A stretch of DNA of 64,000 bases from contig NZ_JAGIKV010000021.1 in the NCBI RefSeq assembly GCF_017874615.1, forward strand, positions 79,070 through 143,069. The letters are read 5' to 3'. The stretch comes from Paenibacillus xylanexedens. Lineage in GTDB: Bacteria > Bacillota > Bacilli > Paenibacillales > Paenibacillaceae. Positions 1 to 8,323 of the stretch are shown here, one piece after another; position 1 is the first letter of the stretch; the number at the start of each line of letters is the position of its first letter. Both the position numbers and the translations under genes were made by a program. The notes under the pieces were generated by a model. That model made no database searches. It saw only the letters and a program-made list of their open reading frames with translations, and was not told where the DNA came from.

Positions 1-1770
1 AAGCTCATCCTGTCTGGACGAGATGGTGTAAATTTCGGCAACACTTTGGTTGTTCTCGGCAACATCGGCCAGATTCTGCTCGATAATGCTGGAGATTTCC
101 TTGGACTGGCGGGAACTCTGCTCTGCCAGGTTGCGGATCTCCTCAGCTACAACTGCAAATCCTCTGCCATGCTCACCTGCCCGTGATGCTTCAATGGAAG
201 CATTCAATGCAAGCAGATTGGTCTGCTTCGCAATCTGGCTGATGGCTTCCGTGATCTGACTAATACTGCCCGAACTCGTTTGAAGTTTGACGGTAATCTC
301 CGAGATTTTCTCCACTTCCCGTTCGTTCACCTCGTTGATACGCATCAGTTCATTCACGACTTCATTCCCGTTGTGGAATACAGATTCGATCTCATCCGCT
401 CTTGCCTTCACATCCTGTGCACTGCTGTTCATGGCAGCCACTTTATCGCCAAAGCTGTTGAATTTGCCTGCAATCTGCTCGGTATCTTCCGATTGGGCCT
501 CCATGGCTTTTGCAATCCCCATGGACGTCGCCGATGTCTCATCAATGGATCTTGCCGTCTGTCTGGATGTCTCCTCCAACTCCTGAGTGCTGGCCTGAAG
601 GACATGAATCGAACTATTCATATCGGTAATAAGGTTCCTGTTCTGCTCCACCATACCATTGAAGCTCTCCGCCAGATCTTTGAATTCACTGTTATATCTG
701 CCATTGGCCTTAACGGTCAGGTTGCCTTGAGCAAGCTGTTGGAACAGACCGCTCAGACGTATGATAGGTCTTGTAATACTACGAGAAATCAGCAATCCCA
801 CACCAATAGCCAGAGCAATCCCGATCAATATCACGATAACCATCTGGCGCTGCATATCCTCTATCGGACGCTTGATATCGTCATAATCGTCAATAATGAG
901 CACAGAGAGATCTGCACCCGGAATCTGATTAATACGATAGTAGGTATCTTCTCGGTCCATGGAAGTGACTTTCACTTTGTCGGTGGCTCTGGCCTCGATA
1001 ATTCCCATCGCGTCCTTATCCTCTTCCAGCGTTTGTCCCACAACGGAAGGGTCCAGTGAATCATACATAATGATGCCGCTCCGACTCAGTACTTCAACTC
1101 TGCCTTGACCATTGATTTTAATGTCTCCGAGTTGCCCCAGGAAGAAGCTGCTGTCCACCGACATAGCAAGCACACCCAGGTTATTCCCCTCTTCATCGAT
1201 GATGGGCTCCGAGAATACAATAATTAGCTTCTTGCTAGTCTTAGAGACGACGGCATCACTGATGAAGGACTTCCCCTGTATGGACTCCTTAAAATATTCC
1301 CGATCTCCCCGTGACTGACCAATCACTTCCGGCATGGTTCCTGCCACCATGATCCCTTCCTTGTCAAATACGAACAGGTCTGGCTTGCTTCCTTCCGTTT
1401 CCGATATACTGTTGGTCAAGATCGTATTGGCCTTATTGAAAAACGGGTTATCATCCGATAAAAATTCTTCATCCGTCATATCAGTTGTATTACGCAGCTC
1501 CAAGAGTTCCTTGAAGGTATTATGTACGGATATCGCATGACTCAATTGTTGTTGAAGCTGCATCGCTGTCCAAAGCCCTTCCCCAAGGCGGTCAGCCATC
1601 ACATTCATTTCATCCTTGCTTTTCTTGACCACAACATCAGATGAAATCATATAACTTGTGGTCGTTGCACCAAGCAGAACCAGAACAACCAATACACTGA
1701 TCATGAAAGGCAGCTTGATTTTAAGCGACATATTTTTGAGCTTATGCCCTATACCTTTTCTTTTCCCCAT
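1..1770 (-). CDS. methyl-accepting chemotaxis protein (3' end outside window)
   Basis: This is a membrane chemoreceptor that senses an extracellular ligand and signals to CheA/CheW. The 590 visible residues begin MGKRKGIGHK behind the ribosome binding site GGAGAAGGAA. A membrane segment lies at about residues 21-43 and a second at 309-327. The extracellular domain between them looks like a dCache domain (FDKEGIMVAG, then SRSGIIMYDS in the second half). A HAMP linker follows, then the signalling domain with the hallmark stretch QTNLLALNASIEASRAGEHG near residues 535-555. The gene runs off the window edge, so the C-terminal end of the signalling helix is missing here. The ligand cannot be read from the sequence. 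It is one of three receptors in the window, and all three have a sigma-D-like promoter. Confidence 0.95.
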   Translation of the reverse strand, partial: MGKRKGIGHKLKNMSLKIKLPFMISVLVVLVLLGATTTSYMISSDVVVKKSKDEMNVMADRLGEGLWTAMQLQQQLSHAISVHNTFKELLELRNTTDMTDEEFLSDDNPFFNKANTILTNSISETEGSKPDLFVFDKEGIMVAGTMPEVIGQSRGDREYFKESIQGKSFISDAVVSKTSKKLIIVFSEPIIDEEGNNLGVLAMSVDSSFFLGQLGDIKINGQGRVEVLSRSGIIMYDSLDPSVVGQTLEEDKDAMGIIEARATDKVKVTSMDREDTYYRINQIPGADLSVLIIDDYDDIKRPIEDMQRQMVIVILIGIALAIGVGLLISRSITRPIIRLSGLFQQLAQGNLTVKANGRYNSEFKDLAESFNGMVEQNRNLITDMNSSIHVLQASTQELEETSRQTARSIDETSATSMGIAKAMEAQSEDTEQIAGKFNSFGDKVAAMNSSAQDVKARADEIESVFHNGNEVVNELMRINEVNEREVEKISEITVKLQTSSGSISQITEAISQIAKQTNLLALNASIEASRAGEHGRGFAVVAEEIRNLAEQSSRQSKEISSIIEQNLADVAENNQSVAEIYTISSRQDEL

Positions 1771-1821
1771 TTCCTTCTCCCCACTTCCCTGAACCATCTG
1801 CATCTGCACGATGTACATACA

Positions 1822-1849
1822 TTATCGGAAAAATCCATAGTAAAATTGA
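1822..1849 (-). promoter_or_regulatory. sigma-D-like promoter of the chemoreceptor
   Basis: Reading the minus strand, TCAA (1849-1846) is followed after 16 bases by TCCGATAA (1829-1822). The sigma-D consensus of Bacillus is TAAA-N15-GCCGATAT. The core CCGATA is exact and the box lies about 50 bases upstream of the start codon. Confidence 0.6.
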
Positions 1850-1903
1850 TCGATTAGGGAGATATTGCCACTGTTTTTCTTTTTTTAATTCTGATAGCAA
1901 CAT

Positions 1904-1968
1904 AAAAAAATGGCCTGTCAGATCGACTATCCATCTTTGGAATGGATGTTGCCGTTATCTAACAGACC
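1904..1968 (-). terminator. rho-independent terminator of the leucine dehydrogenase gene
   Basis: On the minus strand a stem of about 12 bp with G-U pairs (GGTCTGTTAGAT pairing with ATCTGACAGGCC) encloses a smaller inner hairpin and is followed by a run of seven T. Confidence 0.7.
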
Positions 1969-1998
1969 GTTTTAAGTTTTTTTATGAATCTATTACGT

Positions 1999-3105
1999 TT
2001 ACTTGCGCAATCTCCGGGAACTCAATGCGTGATGACCATTCTGCAAGAATGTACTGCGCGTATTCTTCATCTGTTCAATCCGTCGCTCAGCCAGACGATC
2101 TGCAGCAACATAGGTTGCGATGCCCTCGGTACGTGAGCTTTCGAATATTTTCTCCAGATTGGAATAGATCTCTCCGATCTTGCTCCACGCCCGATCCGCG
2201 TTATAACCGTTCAACTCATCCGCAATGTTAATTACACCACCTGCATTGATAACATAGTCAGGCGCATATACGATGCCCATATCATATAATTGATCCCCAT
2301 GACGGGTCTCCAACAGCTGATTATTGGCACAGCCCGCTACAACCTTTGCCTTGAGCGTTCTGAGCGTATCGTCATTAATCGTACCGCCCAGTGCACATGG
2401 TGCATAGATATCACATTCCACACTCGTGATGTCTGCGGGATCAACTGCTGTTGCGCCGAATCGGTCCACAGCCTGTTTCACCGAGTCCTTATGGATATCC
2501 GTAACGATCAGATGTGCACCTTCCTCATACAGATATTCGCACAGATGCATCGCCACATTGCCGACTCCTTGGACCGCTATCGTTTTACCCTCCAGCAGAT
2601 CGGTACCAAATGCTTCTTTGGCTGCTGCCTTGATCCCCCGATATACACCCCAAGCCGTTGCAGGCGATGGGTTACCGGATGAACCATAACTCGCGGAGAT
2701 ACCTGTCACATAATCGGTTTCCTGATAGATCAGGTTCATGTCCTCTTCCGTTGTTCCTACATCTTCGGCTGTGATATAACGTCCGTTCAATCCTTGAATA
2801 TATCGTCCAAACGCCCGAAACATCGCTTCATTTTTGTCACGCCGCGGATCTCCGATGATAACGGTTTTGCCACCGCCCAGATTCAGGCCAGATACCGCAT
2901 TCTTATATGTCATACCACGGGCAAGGCGCAGGGCATCTTCAATGGCGGCTTCTTCTGAAGCGTAAGTCCACATCCGCGTGCCTCCCAGCGCAGGGCCGAG
3001 TGTTGTGTCGTGTATGGCGATAATTGCTTTTAACCCTGAATTTCGATCCTGGCACAGAACCAGTTCCTCATAATCGTGATGCTCCATTGCTTCAAACCAA
3101 CTCAT
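1999..3105 (-). CDS. bcd: leucine (branched-chain amino acid) dehydrogenase
   Basis: NAD-dependent oxidative deamination of leucine, valine and isoleucine to the 2-oxo acids, the first step of branched-chain amino acid breakdown and a supply of branched fatty acid primers. The 368-residue protein has the usual family length. The dehydrogenase core has the glycine-rich GLNLGGGKTVI motif with the catalytic lysine at residue 80, and a second conserved lysine at 68 (TYKNA). The NAD-binding Rossmann motif GVGNVA is near residues 178-183, and NAGGVINIADE lies in the C-terminal part. The N-terminus MEHHDYEELVLCQD closely matches Bacillus leucine dehydrogenases. The gene stands alone, with its own terminator. 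No bkd or ptb/buk genes are adjacent, so the rest of the pathway must lie elsewhere. Confidence 0.95.
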   Translation of the reverse strand: MSWFEAMEHHDYEELVLCQDRNSGLKAIIAIHDTTLGPALGGTRMWTYASEEAAIEDALRLARGMTYKNAVSGLNLGGGKTVIIGDPRRDKNEAMFRAFGRYIQGLNGRYITAEDVGTTEEDMNLIYQETDYVTGISASYGSSGNPSPATAWGVYRGIKAAAKEAFGTDLLEGKTIAVQGVGNVAMHLCEYLYEEGAHLIVTDIHKDSVKQAVDRFGATAVDPADITSVECDIYAPCALGGTINDDTLRTLKAKVVAGCANNQLLETRHGDQLYDMGIVYAPDYVINAGGVINIADELNGYNADRAWSKIGEIYSNLEKIFESSRTEGIATYVAADRLAERRIEQMKNTRSTFLQNGHHALSSRRLRK

Positions 3106-3303
3106 GTGCTAACCGTCTCCTCCAACCATTTTTGCGATCCAATCGCATTGTTCTCTACTCATTGACCATCCTCTATTGTACCCATGAATACCCAGTTTGT
3201 GCAAAATCACATCGCAATGTCAGAGAAGCATCGATCGATGTTTCTCATATGGCGAGAGCAAAGCTGTAGAATTTCAGATTATAATTTTATCGTCTATCAA
3301 TAG

Positions 3304-3333
3304 AAAAACCTCTCTCCCTTACAGGAGAAAGGT
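3304..3333 (-). terminator. rho-independent terminator of cdaS
   Basis: The minus strand reads ACCTTTCTCC, a short loop, then GGGAGAGAGGT followed by TTTTTC. It sits just downstream of the diadenylate cyclase stop codon. Confidence 0.75.
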
Positions 3334-3392
3334 ACACTTCCCTCAACAGCATCAACTTAATCGCCCCAAGTAGGCCACTTGATCGTTCACAT

Positions 3393-4022
3393 TTAAGGGA
3401 GCGTCTCAACCACATTAATTGGATGCAAATCGCCATCCACAGCAAATGAAGCCTGTCCTGTCTCCTCGGAGACAACCAACACAACCGCATCCGTCAATTC
3501 ACTTAATCCCAATGCAGCCCGACGACGAGTGCCTATTTTTCGTTCATGCACTTCCGCTTGCGACAACGGCAGCACATTACCAGCGGATACAATCTGATTA
3601 CCACGAATCAGAACAGCCCCATCATGCAGAGGTGCACCGGGAATAAACAGTGATTCCAGCAACGCATGCGTCACTCGTGCATCCACAGTCACCCCTGAGT
3701 GAATGATCGACTCCAACGGAATCTCCCGTTCAATCACAATCAACGCCCCATATCTCCGGTCCGATAGATGCTGTACGCTCGATGTTAATTCGGCAAACTT
3801 CTCGGTAAAGGGTGACAGATAACAATCCAGATAAAACGAAGAGGCGAGCACCTCGATCTGCTTGATCTCCGCTCGAATCTCTGCAAATTGCCCCAGCAGA
3901 CAGGCACTGTCATTGTCAAATCGGGATAACGTCAGATTCATACGTTCTGCTACACGATGGAGGTCTGCCTTGAGTTTCTGCCTCATTGAAGAACTGTCAC
4001 AGTCTGCTTGCCGGTTCATCAT
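3393..4022 (-). CDS. cdaS: diadenylate cyclase CdaS-like (sporulation type)
   Basis: Predicted to join two ATP into cyclic di-AMP, a second messenger of potassium and cell-wall homeostasis. CdaS is the soluble form, linked in Bacillus to sporulation and germination. The 209 residues match the CdaS length of about 207. Residues 1-65 are a helical N-terminal region with no membrane segment, which sets it apart from CdaA. The DAC domain follows: YGALIVIER, then PGAPLHDGAVLI with the DGA motif. The second catalytic motif, normally GTRHRAA, reads GTRRRAALG here, so the central histidine of RHR is arginine (codons CGT CGT CGG near 3520-3530). The start follows AAGGAGGCGGCGA, and a second ATG is adjacent. 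The gene is monocistronic. The fold is clear, but activity with the changed motif is open. Confidence 0.88.
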   Translation of the reverse strand: MMNRQADCDSSSMRQKLKADLHRVAERMNLTLSRFDNDSACLLGQFAEIRAEIKQIEVLASSFYLDCYLSPFTEKFAELTSSVQHLSDRRYGALIVIEREIPLESIIHSGVTVDARVTHALLESLFIPGAPLHDGAVLIRGNQIVSAGNVLPLSQAEVHERKIGTRRRAALGLSELTDAVVLVVSEETGQASFAVDGDLHPINVVETLP

Positions 4023-4156
4023 TCGCCGCCTCCTTGGTTGGGTTGGGCTTCACGCCGCATCATTAGTACCCATACCTTCCCCTCTGGAGCACATATTTAT
4101 GCAATGGCGGGGCTGTAGGAGCTAATCACGAGCTTCATTGTAACTGATATAACAAG

Positions 4157-4201
4157 CAAAAAAAGAGCCTGTCCGCGAATCGAAATTTCACGGTCAGACC
4201 C
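4157..4201 (-). terminator. rho-independent terminator of the secreted DUF6359-like gene
   Basis: On the minus strand a stem of about 15 bp with one mismatch (GGGTCTGACCGTGAA against TTCGCGGACAGGCTC) is followed by TTTTTTT. Confidence 0.7.
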
Positions 4202-4236
4202 TATTCGCATAATGATTTGATGTTTGCCTATTTCAC

Positions 4237-5802
4237 TTATTGCGCTTTGCCGTATGAACCTGTCTTAAATGTAGTCGGATCATACCATTTGTATCCCGTC
4301 GCAGGTGCAGCCCATGGCTCAAGTTGCGGCTCGGTTGATGCGGCCGGAGCTTCGATAGGAAGGAGGCTTGTTGCCGTATCCAATGTCAGTCCTGACACTT
4401 GTGCCAGACTCGTGTAGCTCTCTTTGACCGCGAGCCATTTCACAGTATTCACAAGGAACGTTGCATCATCCACTTCTTTGAATCCATCGTAGGTCTTCTT
4501 GGTAGCACCGGTCTCTTCACGCAAATATTTCGGAGTCGCGTCTTCTACAGGTGAAGAGTCGCCGATAAATGCGGCTTTGCCTGCACCAACCTTTGCAATG
4601 GCAGCATAGGCTCCTTCAGCTCGTCCACCACCATTGTATACGCCCTGATCCACGGCATTGCCCCACTTGGACACACCACTTGGTACATACACCAAGCCTT
4701 TGGCCTTGTTCGGGTCTATAATCGCAATGGTCGATCCCGCATGCATGGCTACAGAATTAACACCGGCCGTAATGCCAAAGGATTGAGCAGGTGCAACGAT
4801 ATCCGATGCATTAACATCTCCAAGGGCATTGTAGCGGAAACGGACACCAAAGTTCGTCGCGAGCCAATCTGAACTTGTCACACTCTGCATCGCTGGTGAT
4901 TCGGCTTCAGCCGAAGACATGCCTTTGGCCGGATTCAGGAAGGCACCGCGGCGATAACCGTTGAATACTTCGGAAGAATCCCAGCGGTTTTTGTTGCGGT
5001 CTGCATTATAATGGTCGGAGATGAAGAAGATACTTCCTCCGTTCTGCACGTACTGCACCAGCGCAGCCTGCTCAGTCGCTTTGAACGGCACGTTGGCTTC
5101 GCCGATGACAAAGACGTGGTAATCTTTCAATTTATTATAAGTGATGGCTTGCTCACCGAATGTATACGGGATGCTGCGTTCCAGCTGATCCACGGCAAAG
5201 CCTGCGTTTCGCAAACCATTGGCAAAATCCGAAAATGCCCCGTCAATAATCCAGTCGGCAGCACCCGCTGTCTGGGCGTGGGTATTATCGAACAATACTT
5301 TCTTGCCGGTACCGTCCGGCAGTGTTGTACCCGGGTTCGGTTCTGGATCAGGATTGGTTGTTCCGGAGGAAAGTGTGATGGACGTTGGGTTTTTGACTCC
5401 TGCATAGCTGTTGTAGGCACCGAGGGTTCCGGTTACGATGATCTTTTTGCCTACAAGACTCGGATTGGAAGCCAGTCCATATTGCGAACGAAAAGATGCG
5501 GGAATCTGTACATCCAATAATCTGGCGTTGGTTCGCTCTGACGCTGAATCCGCAATCAGAACATTAAAATCATTGGCATACGGAGATGTAAACTTCGCGG
5601 TAAGCGACCCGGTAGCATGTCCAACAATGATTCCTTCAACCGTTGCTGTGCCTCCACCGCTCTGGGCAGCGATGGCCTGAGATACCGTAAGTGGTGCTGC
5701 AGCTTGTACCGGACTTTGCGAACCCGGCCCCAGCAGTGCGGTTGCCATCATGATAAAGACCAGGAATGCCCCGATCCAGTGCTGCCATAACGCCTTCTTC
5801 AT
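4237..5802 (-). CDS. secreted protein with N-terminal DUF6359-like (OB-type) domain and a ThuA/GATase-like domain
   Basis: The start chosen is the ATG at 5802 (MKKALWQHW), because GGAGGAGAAAGGGAAT lies directly before it; an upstream in-frame start would overlap that site. A signal peptide spans about residues 1-34 and ends in VQAAA. Residues 40-130 (TVEGIIVGHATGS to IIVTGTLGAYNSYAGVKNP) resemble the OB-like DUF6359 domain at the N-terminus of secreted nucleases such as YhcR. A Pro-rich linker follows. The large C-terminal part (KVLFDNTHAQTAG, VFVIGEANVPF, GGSIFFISDHY, KAAFIGDSSPVEDA) has the layout of a GATase1/DUF4350-like fold without an obvious catalytic cysteine. No nuclease motif was seen. 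Function is unknown. It is a single gene with its own terminator. Confidence 0.75.
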   Translation of the reverse strand: MKKALWQHWIGAFLVFIMMATALLGPGSQSPVQAAAPLTVSQAIAAQSGGGTATVEGIIVGHATGSLTAKFTSPYANDFNVLIADSASERTNARLLDVQIPASFRSQYGLASNPSLVGKKIIVTGTLGAYNSYAGVKNPTSITLSSGTTNPDPEPNPGTTLPDGTGKKVLFDNTHAQTAGAADWIIDGAFSDFANGLRNAGFAVDQLERSIPYTFGEQAITYNKLKDYHVFVIGEANVPFKATEQAALVQYVQNGGSIFFISDHYNADRNKNRWDSSEVFNGYRRGAFLNPAKGMSSAEAESPAMQSVTSSDWLATNFGVRFRYNALGDVNASDIVAPAQSFGITAGVNSVAMHAGSTIAIIDPNKAKGLVYVPSGVSKWGNAVDQGVYNGGGRAEGAYAAIAKVGAGKAAFIGDSSPVEDATPKYLREETGATKKTYDGFKEVDDATFLVNTVKWLAVKESYTSLAQVSGLTLDTATSLLPIEAPAASTEPQLEPWAAPATGYKWYDPTTFKTGSYGKAQ

Positions 5803-5935
5803 ATTCCCTTTCTCCTCCTCCAAATTACCTGATAATGGGTTATCCTCCTTTAATTTAATTGTTCATATGCTGAATTCCTCTTTCTTTTTGTAAAGTTTAT
5901 GAAAAAGTTTAGAAGTTGAGTCTATTGGCCCATAC

Positions 5936-5950
5936 TGATTATCATTAGAA
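5936..5950. promoter_or_regulatory. possible Fur box
   Basis: TGATTATCATTAGAA matches the 7-1-7 Fur consensus TGATAATNATTATCA at 11 of 14 informative positions and lies 25 bases before the start of the 97-residue membrane protein. It is a weaker match than the box at 6331. Confidence 0.4.
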
Positions 5951-5975
5951 TTCCATTTACCGAAGGAGTAAAACG

Positions 5976-6269
5976 ATGATGAAGTTAATATTTTTGTTGC
6001 TCTTGTTGATTGTTCCGCTGATTATGGCTTATGTTGCTCTTCGTTCCCGAATGGTTACCCGAGTATTTCATATTCTTGCGCTACTCTGTTTCTACAGTGC
6101 GGCAACTGTCATCGCTGGTGATGTGTATGCAACGAATGCTCATATGACCACATTCACCACCGAGATCCACCATTTCTTGCTGAATGGCTGGTTCCTGTAT
6201 CCGGCTGCTTATCTGGGTGTATATATCCCCTATGTGTTGTGGATGAGCCTATTTTCAGAAAAAAGCTAA
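5976..6269 (+). CDS. small membrane protein of unknown function
   Basis: This 97-residue protein was not recognised. It starts at an ATG behind GAAGGAGTAAAACG. A first membrane helix covers about residues 2-21 (Leu/Ile-rich), a second about 28-47 (VFHILALLCFYSAATVIAG) and a third about 68-90 (WFLYPAAYLGVYIPYVLW), so it is almost wholly membrane-embedded. A short His-containing loop (HMTTFTTEIHHF) lies between helices 2 and 3. A possible Fur box precedes the gene and a perfect Fur box follows it, ahead of the next small gene, so a role in the iron-limitation response is possible. That is inference from position only. Confidence 0.65.
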   Translation: MMKLIFLLLLLIVPLIMAYVALRSRMVTRVFHILALLCFYSAATVIAGDVYATNAHMTTFTTEIHHFLLNGWFLYPAAYLGVYIPYVLWMSLFSEKS

Positions 6270-6330
6270 ATTCGAGGCGGACTTGGGATTGCATTTTGCC
6301 AGCGTTCATTGCATAATGAATATACAAACA

Positions 6331-6345
6331 TGATAATGATTATCA
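6331..6345. promoter_or_regulatory. Fur box (perfect 7-1-7 consensus)
   Basis: TGATAATGATTATCA is an exact match to the 15-bp Fur consensus and is itself palindromic. It lies about 78 bases before the start of the 51-residue ORF at 6423 and so probably overlaps its promoter. Confidence 0.8.
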
Positions 6346-6422
6346 TTCTTGAACTTGTCTCTTTGTAACTTTCTACTGCATATGATTTTACGATTTTATA
6401 GATAAAGGGGAACAAACATCGA

Positions 6423-6578
6423 ATGAATACAACTCTGCAAAAGGCTGATCTGCAGCTTGACGATTATTTGGATCTTCTGAACCTGGCAACCAACCTGGGT
6501 GATACGAGATGGCAAAAGGAAATTATCCGCAAGCTGGCTTATACTTATCCCGCAGTTCAATGTAAACAACCACAATAG
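6423..6578 (+). CDS. 51-residue Fur-controlled small protein
   Basis: An ATG-initiated frame of 51 codons ending in TAG, preceded by AAAGGGGAA about 11 bases upstream. It begins MNTTLQKADLQLDDYLDLLN and contains GDTRWQKEIIRKLAYTYP. It is soluble, mostly helical, acidic at the front and basic at the back. The spacing of acidic and aromatic residues faintly recalls the short IDEAL-type helical hairpin, but no family is claimed. The gene is a self-contained unit, with a perfect Fur box upstream and a strong terminator 28 bases downstream, so it should be made under iron starvation. By analogy it could be a small Fur-regulon adaptor such as the FbpA-C proteins of Bacillus, although it does not look like them in sequence. 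The same transcript could also act as a small RNA. Confidence 0.65.
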   Translation: MNTTLQKADLQLDDYLDLLNLATNLGDTRWQKEIIRKLAYTYPAVQCKQPQ

Positions 6579-6605
6579 CATTCCACATACATCATAGATC
6601 TACAT

Positions 6606-6654
6606 TATGGCTCATGACCGATTCATTCGTTGAATCTGTTATGGGCTATTTTTG
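6606..6654 (+). terminator. rho-independent terminator of the small Fur-controlled gene
   Basis: ATGGCTCATGAC pairs fully with GTTATGGGCTAT (three G-U pairs). It encloses an inner GATTCA-TTCG-TTGAATC hairpin and is followed by TTTTG. Confidence 0.65.
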
Positions 6655-6699
6655 TTGTACAATGTACAGTAAAGTTACTCAAACGTGAAGGAGTGAACA

Positions 6700-7260
6700 A
6701 TGATGCAACTGGAGACCGACAGACTGATCATCAGGGATATTCTGGAGACAGACTGGAAAAGTATACATAGCTACACATCCATGCCGGAAGTTACACAGCA
6801 TACAGCGTGGGGGCCGAATACCGAAGAAGATACACGAGCATACGTGAAGTTTGTGTTGGACACACAGCAGGCACATCCAAGAGAGGGCTTTGAACTTGCA
6901 ATATGTTTGAAAAGTGATGGAACTCTCCTTGGCGGAGTAGGTATTCACGTGATGGAGAAAACCAATGCAGAGATCGGTTACGTCCTTAATCCCACCTATC
7001 AAGGAAAAGGGTATGCCGCCGAAGCAGCCAGTGCTCTACTAGGCTTCGGTTTCAACAAACTGGGCATTCACCGGATTTACGCCAAATGTCGTCCGCACAA
7101 CACAGCTTCGGAGAATGTCATGAAGAAGATTGGCATGCAGTGTGAAGGTCTGCTGCGGGAGCACTGGTTCTACAAAGGTTCCTTTCATGATTCGGTGCTC
7201 TATTCGATTCTTGCAACGGAATATGCACATGAACAATTTCAAAGAAACACAAAAAGCTGA
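6700..7260 (+). CDS. GNAT family N-acetyltransferase (RimJ/RimL type)
   Basis: Predicted acetyl-CoA-dependent N-acetyltransferase. The 186 residues follow the RimJ/RimL pattern: an N-terminal LETDRLIIRDI strand, a central substrate loop, GYVLNPTYQGKGYAAEA (about residues 92-108) carrying the acetyl-CoA pyrophosphate-binding Q-G-K-G-Y signature, then RPHNTASENVMKKIGM and a C-terminal DSVLYSILATEY strand. The start follows GAAGGAGTGAACA, and a second ATG is adjacent. The true substrate (ribosomal protein, small molecule or antibiotic) cannot be told from the sequence. It is a single gene ending in its own terminator. Confidence 0.9.
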   Translation: MMQLETDRLIIRDILETDWKSIHSYTSMPEVTQHTAWGPNTEEDTRAYVKFVLDTQQAHPREGFELAICLKSDGTLLGGVGIHVMEKTNAEIGYVLNPTYQGKGYAAEAASALLGFGFNKLGIHRIYAKCRPHNTASENVMKKIGMQCEGLLREHWFYKGSFHDSVLYSILATEYAHEQFQRNTKS

Positions 7261-7289
7261 CTCCCATATATGGGACGCCAGCTTTTTTT
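7249..7289 (+). terminator. rho-independent terminator of the acetyltransferase gene
   Basis: AAAAGCTG and CAGCTTTTTT form the stem around a loop containing the inner repeat TCCCATATATGGGA. It overlaps the stop codon region. Confidence 0.8.
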
Positions 7290-7423
7290 CTTTTACTCCG
7301 TAACGACCCCAATCGCCAATGGAGGTGAAGCCTTGAAGCCTCATTTGGAATCCAAATCAAATTTGTTCCTCGGGAATGCAACCGTTGTGCTTCCCTCAAC
7401 TCGGAACACCGGAACAAGTTATT

Positions 7424-8134
7424 TTACAGTCGGCACAGCTCTACCGGACAGCTCGGGAATGTAGGACATCCACACATACAACGCAGGGCTGCCAGGTCAC
7501 GAATCATCAGTTTGCCGTCCATCATATCCAGCGTACCTTGTTCCTTCCATGCCCCCAGCATCCGCGTTACGCTCTCCCGGGTCGCTCCAATCATCTCGGC
7601 AAGATCGGTATGGTTCAGCTTCATGTCCAGCACAATACCATCCGGTGTAACCCTACCATACGAATTGCTGGCACGGATCAGTGTCGAAGCGAGCGCACCC
7701 GCCTTGCCATAGAGCAGCAAATCACGGAATCTCGACTGGGTGATCCGCTGCGACAGTGCCATCCATTGCAAGAATTTCAAGGCAAGGTCGCCATGTTTGC
7801 TGAGTATACTTTCCAGATCGCTAAGCGAGATAATGGCCAGTTCCCCTTTTTCCGCCATCTCTGCACTGTAGCTATGATTCAATCCGCCGATGCCGCCGAA
7901 TTCACCGATGAGATCGCCGCTTTGCTGAATGGATAAAATAATTTCCTTGCCATCCTCCGTCGACTTGGTCATTTTCACTCGTCCCGAACGAATGTAGTAC
8001 AGATATCCGGCTTCATCGCCTTCGAGAAAGAGACTATACCCCGACTTCACCCGTTTGGGCTGCATTTTTGCTTCAATCAGGCCCCATTGCTCAGATGTAA
8101 CGAACGAAAGGATTCCGCCTGTTTCTCGTGTCAT
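7424..8134 (-). CDS. fnr: anaerobic regulator Fnr (Crp/Fnr family)
   Basis: Oxygen-responsive transcription factor that in Bacillus carries a [4Fe-4S] cluster and activates nitrate respiration genes. A cyclic-nucleotide-binding-like domain comes first (SGYSLFLEGDEAGYLYYI, SGDLIGEFGGIG). The dimer helix passes into RFRDLLLYGKAGALASTLIR, which is nearly the B. subtilis Fnr sequence. The helix-turn-helix reads LNHTDLAEMIGATRESVTRM. The tail carries five cysteines in LRCMCGCPTFPSCPVELC, matching in position the C-terminal cluster cysteines of Bacillus Fnr, which Gram-negative Fnr lacks. The start at 8134 gives 236 residues (Bacillus 238) and follows GGAGGCGGGCAAA. An in-frame start at 8200 is possible but would add 22 residues. 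It is divergent from the GAF gene, with a perfect Fnr box between them that could serve both. Confidence 0.9.
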   Translation of the reverse strand: MTRETGGILSFVTSEQWGLIEAKMQPKRVKSGYSLFLEGDEAGYLYYIRSGRVKMTKSTEDGKEIILSIQQSGDLIGEFGGIGGLNHSYSAEMAEKGELAIISLSDLESILSKHGDLALKFLQWMALSQRITQSRFRDLLLYGKAGALASTLIRASNSYGRVTPDGIVLDMKLNHTDLAEMIGATRESVTRMLGAWKEQGTLDMMDGKLMIRDLAALRCMCGCPTFPSCPVELCRL

Positions 8135-8307
8135 TTTGCCCGCCTCCGTTTGTTTCTGCTCTGCTCTCTGGGTTGTTCTTTCTACAAATACTGTACCCAT
8201 ACCTTCGTCCCCCTCGGTGATTCCTTATGTATCCATCATACCGCGAAAGTAGCGCGAGGGTTATCGGGGGATTACCTGATCCTTAACGAGAAACTCCCTG
8301 AGTTTGC

Positions 8308-8323
8308 TGTGAGAAAAGTCACA
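8308..8323. promoter_or_regulatory. Fnr/Crp-type operator
   Basis: TGTGAGAAAAGTCACA fits TGTGA-N6-TCACA exactly and lies between fnr and the GAF protein gene. Autoregulation by Fnr is the simplest reading. Confidence 0.75.

Noticed and set aside
280..1059. Long open frame on the plus strand opposite the first chemoreceptor
   Set aside because: It is antisense to a clear receptor gene, has no ribosome binding site, and its translation is Cys/His-rich low-sense sequence.
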